A DNA stretch of 64,000 nt from Pseudomonas fildesensis (GCF_001050345.1 NZ_LFMW01000001.1:434001-498000); one strand, 5' to 3'; counted from the stretch's first letter, positions 8,723 through 17,998 are shown. Program-made: numbers and translations. Notes: generated from the letters alone by a model not told the origin.

Positions 8723-11368
8723 TTAACCGGTGTTGCGCAAACCGGCAGCAATACCGGCCACGGACACCAGCAGCGCCTGTTCCAGAGGGCTGTCCTGCGC
8801 CGCCTCCTGTTGACGCGAGCGCGCCAGCAGTTCGGCCTGCAACAGGTGCAAGGGGTCGAGGTAGGTGTTGCGCAGGCGGATGAACTCCAGGGTGTCTGGG
8901 CTATGGGCCAGCAGTTGCGACTGGCCAGTCAGGCCAAGCACCACGTTACACGCCTGCGACAATAGGTCGCGTAAATGCGCACCCAATGGCAGCAGGTCCG
9001 GCTGCACCAGACGCTCGTCATACAGTCGCGCGATATCGGCATCGGCCTTGGCCAGCACCATTTCCAGCATATCGATGCGGGTACGGAAGAACGGCCATTG
9101 CTCGCGCATCTGCCCCAGCAACTCGCCTTCACCGCGCTCCAACGCCTTGCTCAAGGCGGCTTCCCACCCGAGCCAGGCCGGCAACATCAGGCGGGTTTGG
9201 GTCCAGCCGAAGATCCACGGGATCGCCCTTAGGCTTTCAATACCACCGGCACGACGCTTGGCCGGACGGCTGCCGAGGGGCAAACGGCCAAGTTCCTGCT
9301 CCGGGGTGGACTGGCGGAAGTACTCGACGAATTGCGGATTTTCCCGCACCACGGCGCGATAGGCGCTGACGCCGTCTGCTGCCAATTCGTCCATCAAATG
9401 ACGCCAGGCAGGTTCCGGCGGAGGCGGTGGCAGCAAGGTCGCTTCCAACACGGCGGCCAAGTAAAGATTGAGGTTTTGTTCGGCGATGTCCGGCAGGCCG
9501 AATTTGAAACGAATCATCTCGCCTTGCTCGGTGGTACGGAAACGCCCCGCCACAGAGCCCGGTGGCTGCGACAGAATCGCCGCGTGAGCCGGGCCGCCGC
9601 CGCGACCTACAGTACCGCCGCGACCATGGAACAACAGCAGTTCCACCTGCTGCTCGCGGCAGATGTCCACCAACCGTTCCTGCGCCCGGTACTGCGCCCA
9701 GGCCGCAGCGGTGGTGCCGGCATCCTTGGCCGAATCCGAATAGCCGATCATCACTTCCTGCGGGCCCTGCAACCGTGCGCGATAACCCGGCAGCAGCAAC
9801 AGTTGCTCGATTACAGGACCTGCGTTATCCAGGTCGGCCAGGGTTTCGAACAGCGGCACCACGCGCATCGGCCGTTGCACGCCCGACTCTTTAAGCAGCA
9901 GTTGCACCGCCAGCACGTCCGACGCGGCGCCAGCCATGGAGATGACATACGAGCCGAGGGATGCTGCCGGCGCGGCGGCGACTTCCTTACAGGTATTCAA
10001 GACTTCAGCGGTGTCCGCCGACGGTTTGAAATAACCCGGCAGCAGCGGCCGTCGATTGGCCAACTCCTTCATCAGGAAGCTGATACGTGCGTCTTCGTCC
10101 CAGTCCTCGTAGCGCCCCAACCCGAGGTAGTCGGTGATCTCGGTCATGGCTGCCGAATGCCGACTGGAATCCTGGCGCACATCCAGCCGCACCAGGAACA
10201 GGCCGAAGGTGACCGCGCGGCGCAGGCAATCGAGCAACGGGCCATCGGCGATCACGCCCATGCCGCATTCATGCAGCGACTGATAGCACAGCTCCAGCGG
10301 GTCCAGCAGGTCGCGGTTGTTTTGCAGCACTTCAGCCGGGGCCGGCGTGCTGGCCGTCAACGAAGCGTGAGCCCACTGGCGCGTGGCCCGCAGACGTTCG
10401 CGCAGTTGCTTGAGCACGGCGCGATACGGCTCGACGCTGTCACCCACCTTGGCCTGCAACGCCGGGCTGGCTTGCTGCATCGACAGTTCCGAGGCCAGGT
10501 GATCGATATCGCGCAGGTACAGATCGGCCGCCATCCAGCGCGCCAGCAACAGCACTTCGCGGGTGACCGGCGCGGTGACATTCGGGTTGCCGTCACGGTC
10601 GCCGCCCATCCACGACGCAAAGCGAATCGGTGCCGCCTCCAGGGGCAGGCGCAGGCCTGTGGCGGCATGCAAGGCGTGATCAGCCTTGCGCAGGTAGTTG
10701 GGGATGGCGTGCCACAGCGAATGCTCGATCACCGCAAAGCCCCACTTGGCTTCGTCTACCGGTGTGGGGCGAGTGCGGCGGATTTCTTCGGTGTGCCAGG
10801 CTTCGGCGATCAGCCGTTGCAGGCGCTCGCGAATTTGATCGCGCTCGGCGGTGGTGAGGTCGCGGTGATCCTGCAGCGCCAATTGCGCGGCAATCGCATC
10901 GTATTTCTGGATCAGGGTACGGCGGGCCACTTCGGTGGGGTGCGCGGTGAGGACCAGTTCGATCTCCAGGCGCCCCAACTGGCGGGCCAGGGATTCATTG
11001 CTGTGGCCTTCGCGTTGCAGACGCGCCAACAATTCCGGCAACACACGGGATTCGAAGGGCGCCGGTTGCGACTCATCGCGCCGATGAATCAACTGGTATT
11101 GCTCGGCAATGTTGGCCAGGTTGAGGAACTGATTGAAGGCCCGGGCCACCGGAAGCAACTCGTCTTCCTGCAACTGGTTCAGGCTGGCACTCAGTTCATC
11201 GCCAGCGGCTTTCTCCAGGACGGCTCCGCGGCGGTCGGCCTTGGCGCCTTTACGGATCTGCTCGATCTTGTCGAGAAATTCATCACCGTACTGCTCTCGA
11301 ATTGTGTTGCCCAACAGTTCACCCAGCAGGTGAACGTCCTCACGCAAGCGTGCATCGATATCACTCAT
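8723..11368 (-). CDS. ppc: Phosphoenolpyruvate carboxylase
   Basis: Anaplerotic enzyme turning PEP and bicarbonate into oxaloacetate. 881 residues, full length. Catalytic His is in [12 protein letters not shown] (about 139-150); the PEP/bicarbonate loop [14 protein letters not shown] lies at about 585-598; the C-terminus ends [10 protein letters not shown], the conserved tail needed for activity. Single gene with its own terminator. Confidence 0.97.
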   Translation of the reverse strand: MSDIDARLREDVHLLGELLGNTIREQYGDEFLDKIEQIRKGAKADRRGAVLEKAAGDELSASLNQLQEDELLPVARAFNQFLNLANIAEQYQLIHRRDESQPAPFESRVLPELLARLQREGHSNESLARQLGRLEIELVLTAHPTEVARRTLIQKYDAIAAQLALQDHRDLTTAERDQIRERLQRLIAEAWHTEEIRRTRPTPVDEAKWGFAVIEHSLWHAIPNYLRKADHALHAATGLRLPLEAAPIRFASWMGGDRDGNPNVTAPVTREVLLLARWMAADLYLRDIDHLASELSMQQASPALQAKVGDSVEPYRAVLKQLRERLRATRQWAHASLTASTPAPAEVLQNNRDLLDPLELCYQSLHECGMGVIADGPLLDCLRRAVTFGLFLVRLDVRQDSSRHSAAMTEITDYLGLGRYEDWDEDARISFLMKELANRRPLLPGYFKPSADTAEVLNTCKEVAAAPAASLGSYVISMAGAASDVLAVQLLLKESGVQRPMRVVPLFETLADLDNAGPVIEQLLLLPGYRARLQGPQEVMIGYSDSAKDAGTTAAAWAQYRAQERLVDICREQQVELLLFHGRGGTVGRGGGPAHAAILSQPPGSVAGRFRTTEQGEMIRFKFGLPDIAEQNLNLYLAAVLEATLLPPPPPEPAWRHLMDELAADGVSAYRAVVRENPQFVEYFRQSTPEQELGRLPLGSRPAKRRAGGIESLRAIPWIFGWTQTRLMLPAWLGWEAALSKALERGEGELLGQMREQWPFFRTRIDMLEMVLAKADADIARLYDERLVQPDLLPLGAHLRDLLSQACNVVLGLTGQSQLLAHSPDTLEFIRLRNTYLDPLHLLQAELLARSRQQEAAQDSPLEQALLVSVAGIAAGLRNTG

Positions 11369-11554
11369 CAGCCAATCTCCAGCCAGAATTCCGGGACGCG
11401 CAGGCCATCCAGAGTGCCGCCCGCATCGGTTTCTGACAAGACACTTTAAACCTTGCGGCTTGCAGCTAGTCTCAATGGTGAGTCGCCGCGTTTATTCACG
11501 CAGGCGGCTGGTCACTCATCACCGCCTGCTGCCGCAGGTTCTATTGAGGTTGCC

Positions 11555-11899
11555 ATGAAAATTCGAGAACTGGCCCAGCATTGGGAAGAGAATGCCAAGG
11601 GTCGCCTGACCAAAACCGAATACGCGATCCATCTGGACGTGGAGGCCGCTGCACGGCTGGCGGCGATCGCTGAAATGTACCCCAAGCGCCACACTGAAGA
11701 GCTGCTCGGCGAGCTGATCGGCGCCGCCCTGGAAGAGCTGGAAGCCAGCTTTCCCTACATCAAGGGCCAGCACGTGATTGCCACGGATGAAGAGGGTGAC
11801 CCGCTGTACGAAGACGTCGGCCCTACCCCGCGCTTTCTGACGTTGTCGCGTCGCTATCTGCATGATTTGTCGGCCAGTGCAGACGAACAGAAGCACTGA
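11555..11899 (+). CDS. Conserved hypothetical cytoplasmic protein (PA3688-type position)
   Basis: 114 residues, acidic, starting MKIRELAQHWEENA. The start is chosen for the TTGAGG ribosome site upstream. The middle is helical (VEAAARLAAIAEMYPKR, ELLGELIGAALEELEASFPYI) and resembles the short ribbon/helix domains of small regulators, but no function can be assigned. Conserved beside ppc in Pseudomonas. An imperfect stem-loop (11936-11956) follows the stop. Confidence 0.75.
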   Translation: MKIRELAQHWEENAKGRLTKTEYAIHLDVEAAARLAAIAEMYPKRHTEELLGELIGAALEELEASFPYIKGQHVIATDEEGDPLYEDVGPTPRFLTLSRRYLHDLSASADEQKH

Positions 11900-12042
11900 C
11901 AAGCACCCGCTAAAAAACCATAAACCCCTTTTATTCCGGGCCTCTTTGAGGCTCGGGTTACCCCTGCGCGTCACGAAAGTTCCAAGATATTTACCCTGAC
12001 CATTCAGTCAGATATTTTTTTAGGCAAATCGCCATCTTCTCT

Positions 12043-12070
12043 GAACTTTTGAAAAAATCCTCCGGTCACA
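12043..12070 (+). promoter_or_regulatory. Possible AlgU (sigma-22/RpoE-type) promoter
   Basis: GAACTT at 12043-12048 matches the AlgU -35 exactly; 17 bases later TCACA stands where the consensus has TCTGA. It lies about 130 bases above the DUF4398/LptF pair. lptF is known to be AlgU-dependent in P. aeruginosa, so the placement fits. The -10 match is only partial. Confidence 0.45.
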
Positions 12071-12199
12071 GCCAGTAAGCCATCACTTGGAACGGCCGTT
12101 TGAAAGGGCACCTCGTGCTTTACCGCCGGGCCCGCAACCGCTGACCAGCTGAGATGGATTTTGATGTTTTTCGGGAGTTATCCAATGGAGTTGAAGACG

Positions 12200-12610
12200 A
12201 TGAAGACCAGCACTGCCAAATCCACGTTTAACCACCTGCGCGGGCTCAAATTGGCCGCGCTGGCAATCGGCACCAGCTTCGTTCTGGCCGGTTGCGCCGG
12301 CAACCCTCCGACCGAGCAATACGCCGTGACTCAATCGGCGGTGAATAGCGCAGTCAGCGCCGGCGGCACCGAATACGCGGCCGTGGAAATGAAGTCGGCC
12401 CAGGACAAGCTCAAGCAAGCCGAATTGGCCATGCACGACAAGAACTACGACAAGGCCCGTCAGTTGGCTGAACAAGCCGAGTGGGACGCTCGCGTCGCTG
12501 AGCGTAAATCCCAGGCTGCCAAGGCTGAACAGGCGGTGAAGGATTCCCAGAAGGCTGTTGATGAGCTGCGTAAAGAAGGCATGCGCCCGGCTGTTATCCA
12601 ACAGCAATAA
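12200..12610 (+). CDS. DUF4398 outer-membrane/periplasmic lipoprotein
   Basis: 137 residues starting at MKTSTAKS, with GGAG nine bases upstream; two earlier ATGs in frame are possible. Lipoprotein signal ends FVLAGC. The rest is an Ala/Lys/Gln/Glu-rich helical DUF4398 domain with heptad-like spacing (KMKSAQDKL, KAEQAVKDSQKAVDEL type). A 56-base gap separates it from lptF, whose own N-terminal region has the same helical style, so both probably coat or tether the envelope together. Confidence 0.85.
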   Translation: MKTSTAKSTFNHLRGLKLAALAIGTSFVLAGCAGNPPTEQYAVTQSAVNSAVSAGGTEYAAVEMKSAQDKLKQAELAMHDKNYDKARQLAEQAEWDARVAERKSQAAKAEQAVKDSQKAVDELRKEGMRPAVIQQQ

Positions 12611-12666
12611 GCCGCTGCCCTTGACTGCATCGCACCTGAATATCGAATTGAAAGGACGACACGACT

Positions 12667-13452
12667 ATGCGTAAACAATTGATGATCCCTGCCCTGCTGG
12701 CGATGAGCGTTGCCCTGGCGGCCTGCTCCACCCCGCCGAACGCGAACCTGGAAAACGCACGGACCAACTTCTCGGCCCTGCAATCCAACCCGCAATCCAC
12801 CAAGATTGCAGCCCTGGAAACCAAGGACGCCAGCGAATGGCTGGACAAGGCGGACAAGGCTTACCGTGACAAGGAAGACGAGAAGAAAGTCGACCAGTTG
12901 GCCTACCTGACCAACCAGCGCGTTGAAGTGGCCAAAGACACCATCGTGTTGCGCGAATCCGAAGCCAAGCTGAAAAACGCCGGTGACGAACGTGCCCGCG
13001 CCCTGTTGGACGCCCGTGACGCGCAGATCAAGCAATTGCAAGACAGCTTGAACGCCAAGCAAACCGAGCGCGGCACTCTGGTGACCTTCGGTGACGTGCT
13101 GTTCGCGACCAACAAGTCCGACCTGAAATCCAGCGGCCTGGTGAATATCACCAAGCTGGCGCAATTCCTGCGCGATAACCCGGACCGTAAAGTGATCGTC
13201 GAAGGCTACACCGACAGCACCGGTTCCGACTCTTATAACCAGAGCCTGTCCGAGCGTCGCGCTTCTTCCGTACAGCGTGCACTGGCTCAACAGGGCGTGG
13301 ATATCTCGCGCATCGTGACCCAGGGTTATGGCAAGGAATACCCGGTTGCCGACAACGGCAGTGTGTCGGGCCGTGCCATGAACCGCCGCGTGGAAGTGAC
13401 CATCTCCAACGACAACCAGCCGGTCAAGCCGCGCTCGTCCGTCGCTAATTGA
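12667..13452 (+). CDS. lptF: OmpA-family outer-membrane lipoprotein LptF
   Basis: 261 residues. Lipoprotein signal ends ALAAC with Cys20; a DUF4398-like helical stalk covers about 30-130; the OmpA C-terminal peptidoglycan-binding domain covers about 137-250 (GDVLFATNKSDLKSSG, VEGYTDSTGSDSYNQSLSERR, NRRVEVTI). It should anchor the outer membrane to the wall. Homologous in position and architecture to P. aeruginosa lipotoxon LptF, an AlgU-regulated surface protein. Ends at a strong terminator. Confidence 0.9.
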   Translation: MRKQLMIPALLAMSVALAACSTPPNANLENARTNFSALQSNPQSTKIAALETKDASEWLDKADKAYRDKEDEKKVDQLAYLTNQRVEVAKDTIVLRESEAKLKNAGDERARALLDARDAQIKQLQDSLNAKQTERGTLVTFGDVLFATNKSDLKSSGLVNITKLAQFLRDNPDRKVIVEGYTDSTGSDSYNQSLSERRASSVQRALAQQGVDISRIVTQGYGKEYPVADNGSVSGRAMNRRVEVTISNDNQPVKPRSSVAN

Positions 13453-13472
13453 TCGTCTGACGCACCATAAAA

Positions 13473-13494
13473 AACCCCGCCAATAGGCGGGGTT
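13473..13494. terminator. Bidirectional terminator between lptF and the harpin-like gene
   Basis: AACCCCGCC / GGCGGGGTT with an AATA loop, A-run on the left and T-rich on the right, between two convergent genes. It can end both transcripts. Confidence 0.85.
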
Positions 13495-13512
13495 CTTGTC
13501 AGGGTGCGTTAA

Positions 13513-13857
13513 TTAGAAACTGACCGAGGTTTTAGATTGCTCGACCGACGCATTGACTTGGCCTGAACCGCCCTGCCCACCTGCGGCGTCATTTCCACCA
13601 CCGGCCCCCTGTCCACCCATCAGTTGCTCCAATTTCTCCTGCAACTCCTTCAGCAGCTTCTGAAGCGGGTCTTCTTCGCCTTCCGCACCTCCAGCACCTC
13701 CAGCGCCGCTGGAGCCCTGTTGCTGCTTCGCCGAAATCTGTTCCTCTAGACCTTTGATCTGCTTTTTCAGCGCATCGACTTCTTTCTGGCCACCGCCGGC
13801 CTCATTGGAGCCGCCAATGCTGCCCTGAGAAAACTGAGGGTTCACGCTCATATTCAT
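13513..13857 (-). CDS. Glycine-rich, cysteine-free, harpin-like small protein under an hrp box
   Basis: 114 residues starting MNMSVNPQF; the ATG has GGAG eight bases upstream, better than a start nine codons earlier. Two amphipathic helices (about 26-46, EVDALKKQIKGLEEQI; about 63-81, DPLQKLLKELQEKLEQLM) are set in Gly/Ala/Gln/Ser-rich linkers. There is no Cys, Trp or Tyr and no signal peptide. This composition is that of type III secretion harpins and related helper proteins (HrpZ, Hpa1/HpaG type). A perfect HrpL-type promoter lies 62 bases upstream, so expression as part of an hrp/rsp regulon is likely. No secretion genes are nearby. The harpin label is an inference from composition and promoter; a glycine-rich surface protein is the alternative. 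Confidence 0.65.
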   Translation of the reverse strand: MNMSVNPQFSQGSIGGSNEAGGGQKEVDALKKQIKGLEEQISAKQQQGSSGAGGAGGAEGEEDPLQKLLKELQEKLEQLMGGQGAGGGNDAAGGQGGSGQVNASVEQSKTSVSF

Positions 13858-13918
13858 ATAGCCGTCTCCAAATTTAGGTACCACTTTGATCCGACCAGCG
13901 CTGCCGGTCAGTTCAAAA

Positions 13919-13946
13919 TCTGTGGTAACTCACCTGAAATGGTTCC
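13919..13946 (-). promoter_or_regulatory. hrp box (HrpL/RspL ECF-sigma promoter), consensus-perfect
   Basis: On the minus strand GGAACC, 15 bases, then CCACAGA, an exact match to the published hrp box GGAACC-N15/16-CCACNNA used by the ECF sigma factor HrpL in Pseudomonas. It points at the harpin-like gene with a leader of roughly 50-60 bases, the usual distance. All ten fixed consensus bases of the -35 and -10 parts agree. Confidence 0.8.
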
Positions 13947-14043
13947 GCTACGACGCTTCCCCGACATACCTTGAACCAGAAATCGACCATCGATCAGCGC
14001 AACAACACTGGGGTGAAGTGCATCTTTCGTACGTCCGCAGTCG

Positions 14044-14370
14044 CTATTGCTCGAGCTGCGGCGTTTCCTGCCCCATGCAACGCACCGCCTGTTTCTTGTT
14101 GTTCACCAACACGCCGCTCAAGCCTTTCTGCTCGGTGTCGAACATCACCAGCACGCCATCGACACATTGCGCGACTTGCGCCGCAGGCGTCAGGGAGATC
14201 TTGTAGTCCTCACCCGGCACTGTCTTGAGCATGGTGAAGTCGCTGAGCAGCAACGCATCCTCCGGCTTGGCGAAGTGCAGGTAGCCGTAAAACCACAGGC
14301 AACCGACGGTGCCGATGATGGTGCCGATGCCAGTGAGGATCAGCGGGATCATGTTGCGTTCTTCGCTCAT
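14044..14370 (-). CDS. Small single-span membrane protein, hypothetical
   Basis: 108 residues with one membrane segment (about 8-28, IPLILTGIGTIIGTVGCLWF) and a periplasmic-size C-terminal domain with two cysteines (AQCVDGV and VRCMGQE) that could form a disulfide. Start overlaps the stop of the hydrolase as ATGA, so it is translationally coupled to it. Conserved in this gene block in Pseudomonas; function unknown. Confidence 0.8.
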   Translation of the reverse strand: MSEERNMIPLILTGIGTIIGTVGCLWFYGYLHFAKPEDALLLSDFTMLKTVPGEDYKISLTPAAQVAQCVDGVLVMFDTEQKGLSGVLVNNKKQAVRCMGQETPQLEQ

Positions 14371-15272
14371 TGCGGGCTCTCTGATGAATCAACTTTAGGA
14401 ATGGGATAGTTCGGAATTTCGCCCAGGCGGCGCAGGCCGTTGAAGTGCTGCGGGTCGTCCAGATAACGCAGCATCACGGTTTGCCAGGTCTTGTCGGCAA
14501 ACGTCTGCACATGCCCGCCCCGGGTCAGTTGCAGCACCCTCGGCGGCGGCGCCGCTTGATACAGGCGGATGCCGTTGGACATGGGCACGATCGGGTCATC
14601 CAGGCTGTGGAAAAGCAGTTTCGGCACGCCGGTCAAGCGGGGCATGGCATTGATCGCACTGTCGCCGTCGGGCACCAGCCAGGACAAGGGAACCTGGAAT
14701 GGCCATGTTAGCCAGGAGGTGCTGAGGGCGAATTGTCCTACGTCACGATAACTGGCGGGTACACCGTCCAGCACCAGGGCCTTGAGCTGCGGTTGACGCT
14801 CGGGGTGAGCGGCGAGGTAGTGCACTGCCAGTGCGCCGCCCAGGCTTTGACCGAGGACGATCAGCGGTTGGCCTTGGGTTTCAGGGGCCTTGTCGAGCCA
14901 GCTGAAGGCGGCATCCAAGTCCTGATAGATCGCCGGCAACGACGGCTTGCCCTCAGACAGCCCATAGCCGCGATAGTCCAGCAGCAGCACTTGATAGCCC
15001 TGCTCCGGCAACCACCAACTGCCACCCAAGTGCCAGGCGAGATTGCCGCCATTACCATGCAGGTGCAGCACCGTTCCCTTGAGTGGCACACCGGGCTTGG
15101 CCGGCAGCCACCAGGCGTGCAGCTTTACGCCGTCGGCGGTGGTGAGGGTGACATCGCGGTATTGAAGATGGGCTTTTTCCGGCGTGAACGGCAGACCGGG
15201 CTCGGGGTAGAACAGCAGCGAACTGCAGCCGTTCAGCGTGAGTAGCAGGCAAATAATGCCGAGGATTCTCAT
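14367..15272 (-). CDS. Alpha/beta hydrolase lipoprotein
   Basis: 301 residues; the start has GGAGG nine bases upstream. Lipoprotein signal ends LTLNGC, then FYPEPGLPFTPEKAHL, typical of the BEM46/ABHD13-like hydrolases. Nucleophile elbow VLGQSLGGALAVHY, later Asp in FHSLDDPIVP and His in RGGHVQTF complete the triad. Probably a membrane-attached esterase or lipase of unknown substrate. Cotranscribed with the small membrane protein that follows. Confidence 0.88.
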   Translation of the reverse strand: MRILGIICLLLTLNGCSSLLFYPEPGLPFTPEKAHLQYRDVTLTTADGVKLHAWWLPAKPGVPLKGTVLHLHGNGGNLAWHLGGSWWLPEQGYQVLLLDYRGYGLSEGKPSLPAIYQDLDAAFSWLDKAPETQGQPLIVLGQSLGGALAVHYLAAHPERQPQLKALVLDGVPASYRDVGQFALSTSWLTWPFQVPLSWLVPDGDSAINAMPRLTGVPKLLFHSLDDPIVPMSNGIRLYQAAPPPRVLQLTRGGHVQTFADKTWQTVMLRYLDDPQHFNGLRRLGEIPNYPIPKVDSSESPQ

Positions 15273-15287
15273 CCGTTGAAGCCTCCA

Positions 15288-15400
15288 GACGCTCGTTCCC
15301 ACGCTCTGCTTGGGAATGCATCAACAGGACGCTCTGCGTCCGCTTTTGTGACGCAGGGCGTCACGGGCTGCATTCCCACGCAGAGCGTGGGAACGATCGA
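15288..15400. repeat. Dispersed intergenic inverted repeat (GTGGGAACGATCG family), copy 1
   Basis: The ends are inverted copies of each other (CGTTCCCACGCTCTGC on the left, CAGAGCGTGGGAACG on the right), with an inner pair built on GACGCTCTGCGTC and GACGCAGGGCGTC. Two more copies lie at 18.0 and 33.3 kb, all between genes. It has no coding capacity and looks like a small non-autonomous, REP/MITE-like element. Confidence 0.8.
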
Positions 15401-15405
15401 ATTCC

Positions 15406-16683
15406 CTAGAGAATATTGGAGTAGTCCGCTTCTATCCGGTCCAGGCTCAAATGGTTGAGGAAGTTCGAGAAGCACATCCATGCTGCCAGCGCATTCATGT
15501 CGCGAAACTGCTCGGGCAGGTACTTGGGCGGTACCACCAGGCCTTCGTCGACCAGTTGGCGCAGGGTGCGCATGTCTTCCAGCGTGGTCTTGCCGCAGAA
15601 CAGCAGCGGCACTTGTTCCAGCTTGCCTTTGCGCACGGCGAGCTGGATGTAGTTGTAAACCATGATAAAGCCCTTGAGGTAGGACAAATCCTTGGTAAAC
15701 GGCAGCCCGTTCGGCACCGAGCCGCGAAACACCCGGCTGGCGTTGCCGTAGCTCTCGGCCATTTCAAAACCCTGTTCGCGGAAGAACTCGAACACCTGCA
15801 AAAAGTCAGCGCCCTCTTCCACCATATGGATGGCGCGGGTGCGGTTGGTCAGCTTGCGAAGGCGGCTGGGGTAAGAGGCAAAGGTGATGATCTCCATCAG
15901 GATCGCCAGGCCTTCCTGGGTCACGGTGGACGATGGCGGGCCCTTGGACAGGAAGGTGCAGATAGGCTGGTTCTGGCCGTTGAGCGTGGTGCCGACATGC
16001 ACCAGACCTTCATGCACTTCCAGGGCACGCACGTCACGGTCGTTGAACATCGCGTCGGCGCGGATCTTGATGTAGTCGGCGCCCGCTGCAGCGTCAGCGA
16101 CGATGCCATCGGACTCGAACACGCGGATGGTTTCTTCGGCCTCGCCAAACACCTTGTTCAGGCGGGTTTGCAGCAAGGCCACGGCGTCCTTGGCGGTGAG
16201 GGTCTTGGCTTCGTCTTTCAGGTCGCCACGGCCGTCGATATTGTTCAGGTAGTCGGAGAGCATCAGGCCGAGGTCAGCCAGGGTCGGGTCGCCAGCGTGG
16301 AAGGCATCGGAGGCAGCGCCGTAGAGCTCCTGGGAAATCAGCCCGAAATCCTCGGTGCCCCGCGCTTCAAGCATGCGCACCACCATGCGGTACTCACGGC
16401 ACATGCGGCGCATGATCTGCCCCACCGGGCTGAACTGGCCGAGGCGGCGCGTGATGTCGCGCTCGATGTTCTGGAACTCCAGCTTAACTGCGCTGGAATC
16501 GAACGAGAGCGGCCGGTTCAGATAATAGTCGCGGTTCACGGCGGGCATTTCCTTGCCCTTGGCCTTGAGGAATCCCTGGCGAATGCTCTCGTCCCATTTC
16601 ACGGCGTCGAGGACGCGGATCGGTGTTTGCGCCAGCACAATGCGATCGGACAAGGTGCGTATCGTCTGCTGGTAATCGTCCAC
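15406..16683 (-). CDS. QEGLA-motif (DUF1704) putative metallopeptidase
   Basis: 425 residues. Family named for a flavohemoglobin-expression effect and the motif VTQEGLAILMEII (about 256-268). An HExxxH pair is visible in ALEVHEGLVHVG (about 220-231), and the Glu of QEGLA downstream would be the third ligand, the arrangement of the MATCAP-type tyrosine carboxypeptidases. Activity in bacteria is not established here. It lies in a same-strand group with a lipoprotein, a TetR gene and a hydrolase lipoprotein, so it is perhaps envelope- or stress-related. Confidence 0.83.
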   Translation of the reverse strand: MDDYQQTIRTLSDRIVLAQTPIRVLDAVKWDESIRQGFLKAKGKEMPAVNRDYYLNRPLSFDSSAVKLEFQNIERDITRRLGQFSPVGQIMRRMCREYRMVVRMLEARGTEDFGLISQELYGAASDAFHAGDPTLADLGLMLSDYLNNIDGRGDLKDEAKTLTAKDAVALLQTRLNKVFGEAEETIRVFESDGIVADAAAGADYIKIRADAMFNDRDVRALEVHEGLVHVGTTLNGQNQPICTFLSKGPPSSTVTQEGLAILMEIITFASYPSRLRKLTNRTRAIHMVEEGADFLQVFEFFREQGFEMAESYGNASRVFRGSVPNGLPFTKDLSYLKGFIMVYNYIQLAVRKGKLEQVPLLFCGKTTLEDMRTLRQLVDEGLVVPPKYLPEQFRDMNALAAWMCFSNFLNHLSLDRIEADYSNIL

Positions 16684-16704
16684 CCGGTGCTTCCTCTTTA
16701 AACG

Positions 16705-17253
16705 TTATTTGCCCGCACGCTGGTAGCGCACAGCTTCCACGAATACATCGGCATTGGCCGGGTCATCCAGGTAGGCAAACACCTGGTCCATGGGGCTGTC
16801 AACCAGCACGCCGGTGCCTTCGACAGTCTCAACGGTGCTGCCGTGCAACGCCTTCTGCCCTATGGCTTGGCGGATCTGCTCCAGGTCGAGGTTGTAGACC
16901 ACCAATTCGTGTTTTTCATCAAGTTCGAAGCCCGCAAGGATGAAATTTCCACCCAGCTTTGAAGGCAACGGCGCCGACAGGTACCAGCGGTCGCCGTGGC
17001 GCGATACCGTGAACAGGTACTCATCGCGCTGGCCCGGTTTGGTTTTAGGGTAGCTCACGGCCTTGTAACGGTGTTCGCCGACGCGGGTGATCTGCAGATT
17101 CAGCGGCTCGCCCCAGGCGTTTTTGCTCGACCATTGGCCCAACAGTTCCTTCGGCGCAGCCTCTTGGGCCGGCAGCGGCTCCTTGAAAGTCACCAGGCAA
17201 CCACTGAGTAACAGGAACGACAAGGCGATTACCACGACACGCCAGGCTTTCAT
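16705..17253 (-). CDS. Conserved hypothetical lipoprotein
   Basis: 182 residues. Signal peptide with lipobox LLLSGC (Cys about 18). The mature part is a predicted beta-rich domain (LLGQWSSKNAWGEPLNLQITRVGEHRYKAV) and a helical ending. No known family. The start is the ATG before KAWRVV; a longer reading starts in the TetR gap. 21 bases separate it from the QEGLA gene, so they probably share a transcript. Confidence 0.8.
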   Translation of the reverse strand: MKAWRVVVIALSFLLLSGCLVTFKEPLPAQEAAPKELLGQWSSKNAWGEPLNLQITRVGEHRYKAVSYPKTKPGQRDEYLFTVSRHGDRWYLSAPLPSKLGGNFILAGFELDEKHELVVYNLDLEQIRQAIGQKALHGSTVETVEGTGVLVDSPMDQVFAYLDDPANADVFVEAVRYQRAGK

Positions 17254-17269
17254 TGGACATCCCCCGGTG

Positions 17270-17977
17270 TCAGACCGAGGCCAACACCAAATGCATGTAA
17301 CGCTTGAGAATCTCAAGCATCTCTTCAGCGGTCAGAGGCTCTGCGCCGCCCAGCAGGCCCTGATATTCCATCCGACTGATTATCGCCGTCAACACCTTGG
17401 CATCCTGTTGCGGCTCGCGAGAACCCAATACCTGGAAAAACTGCCCGGTGCCCTGCAACAGGATCTGCTGATGGGAGCGTACCAGTTCGGCCAGGCGTGG
17501 GTTCAGCAGGGCCTCCTGGCGAAAGGCCTGTTCGGCCATCAGGTGTTCGCGACGGTTGGTCAGTTGGCGCTGCACGTAGTCGGCGGTCAGCCGCGCGATG
17601 TCATCGGCCAGTTGCGAGCGCGACTCCGGGCTGCCATCGCCATAGGCAACCATTTCGCGCAGCAGGCCTTCGTTACGCACCCACAGATTGCCCATGAAGG
17701 CGGCGCTGCGTTCGACGTATTGGGCGAAGGTATCGGTGAGCAGGTCATCGATGTCTTTGAAGTAGTAGGTGGTGGCCGACAACGGCACCCCGGCCTCCGC
17801 CGCCACCGCGCGATGGCGCACGGCACGCACGCCGTCGCGTACCACGATACGCATGGCCGCATCGAGAATGTCTTGCCTGCGTCCCCGGCGGCTGGCCTTG
17901 CGGCCCTGGTACTGCACGCTTTCAGCCACAGCAGCAGCAATGCCGGCGGCGCCTTCTTGAGCCATTACACGGTTCAC
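17270..17977 (-). CDS. TetR-family transcriptional regulator
   Basis: 235 residues with a long basic N-terminal arm (GRKASRRGRRQDILDAAM) and helix-turn-helix VRAVRHRAVAAEAGVPLSATTYYF at about 51-74. GTG start with AAAGGA upstream; an ATG four codons in is the alternative. First gene of the group ending in the alpha/beta hydrolase; it may control them. Corresponds in position to the TetR gene beside lysS in P. aeruginosa (PA3699). Confidence 0.86.
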   Translation of the reverse strand: MNRVMAQEGAAGIAAAVAESVQYQGRKASRRGRRQDILDAAMRIVVRDGVRAVRHRAVAAEAGVPLSATTYYFKDIDDLLTDTFAQYVERSAAFMGNLWVRNEGLLREMVAYGDGSPESRSQLADDIARLTADYVQRQLTNRREHLMAEQAFRQEALLNPRLAELVRSHQQILLQGTGQFFQVLGSREPQQDAKVLTAIISRMEYQGLLGGAEPLTAEEMLEILKRYMHLVLASV

Positions 17978-17998
17978 GACAGATCTTCCTTTAAGAGG

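Noticed and set aside
9332..11449. A 705-codon open frame antisense to ppc
   Set aside because: ppc is certain on the other strand; this frame is a shadow of high-GC third positions and lacks a ribosome site.
15288..15400. CRISPR-like spacing of the GTGGGAACG repeats
   Set aside because: The pieces are inverted rather than direct repeats and have no regular spacers; no cas genes are present.
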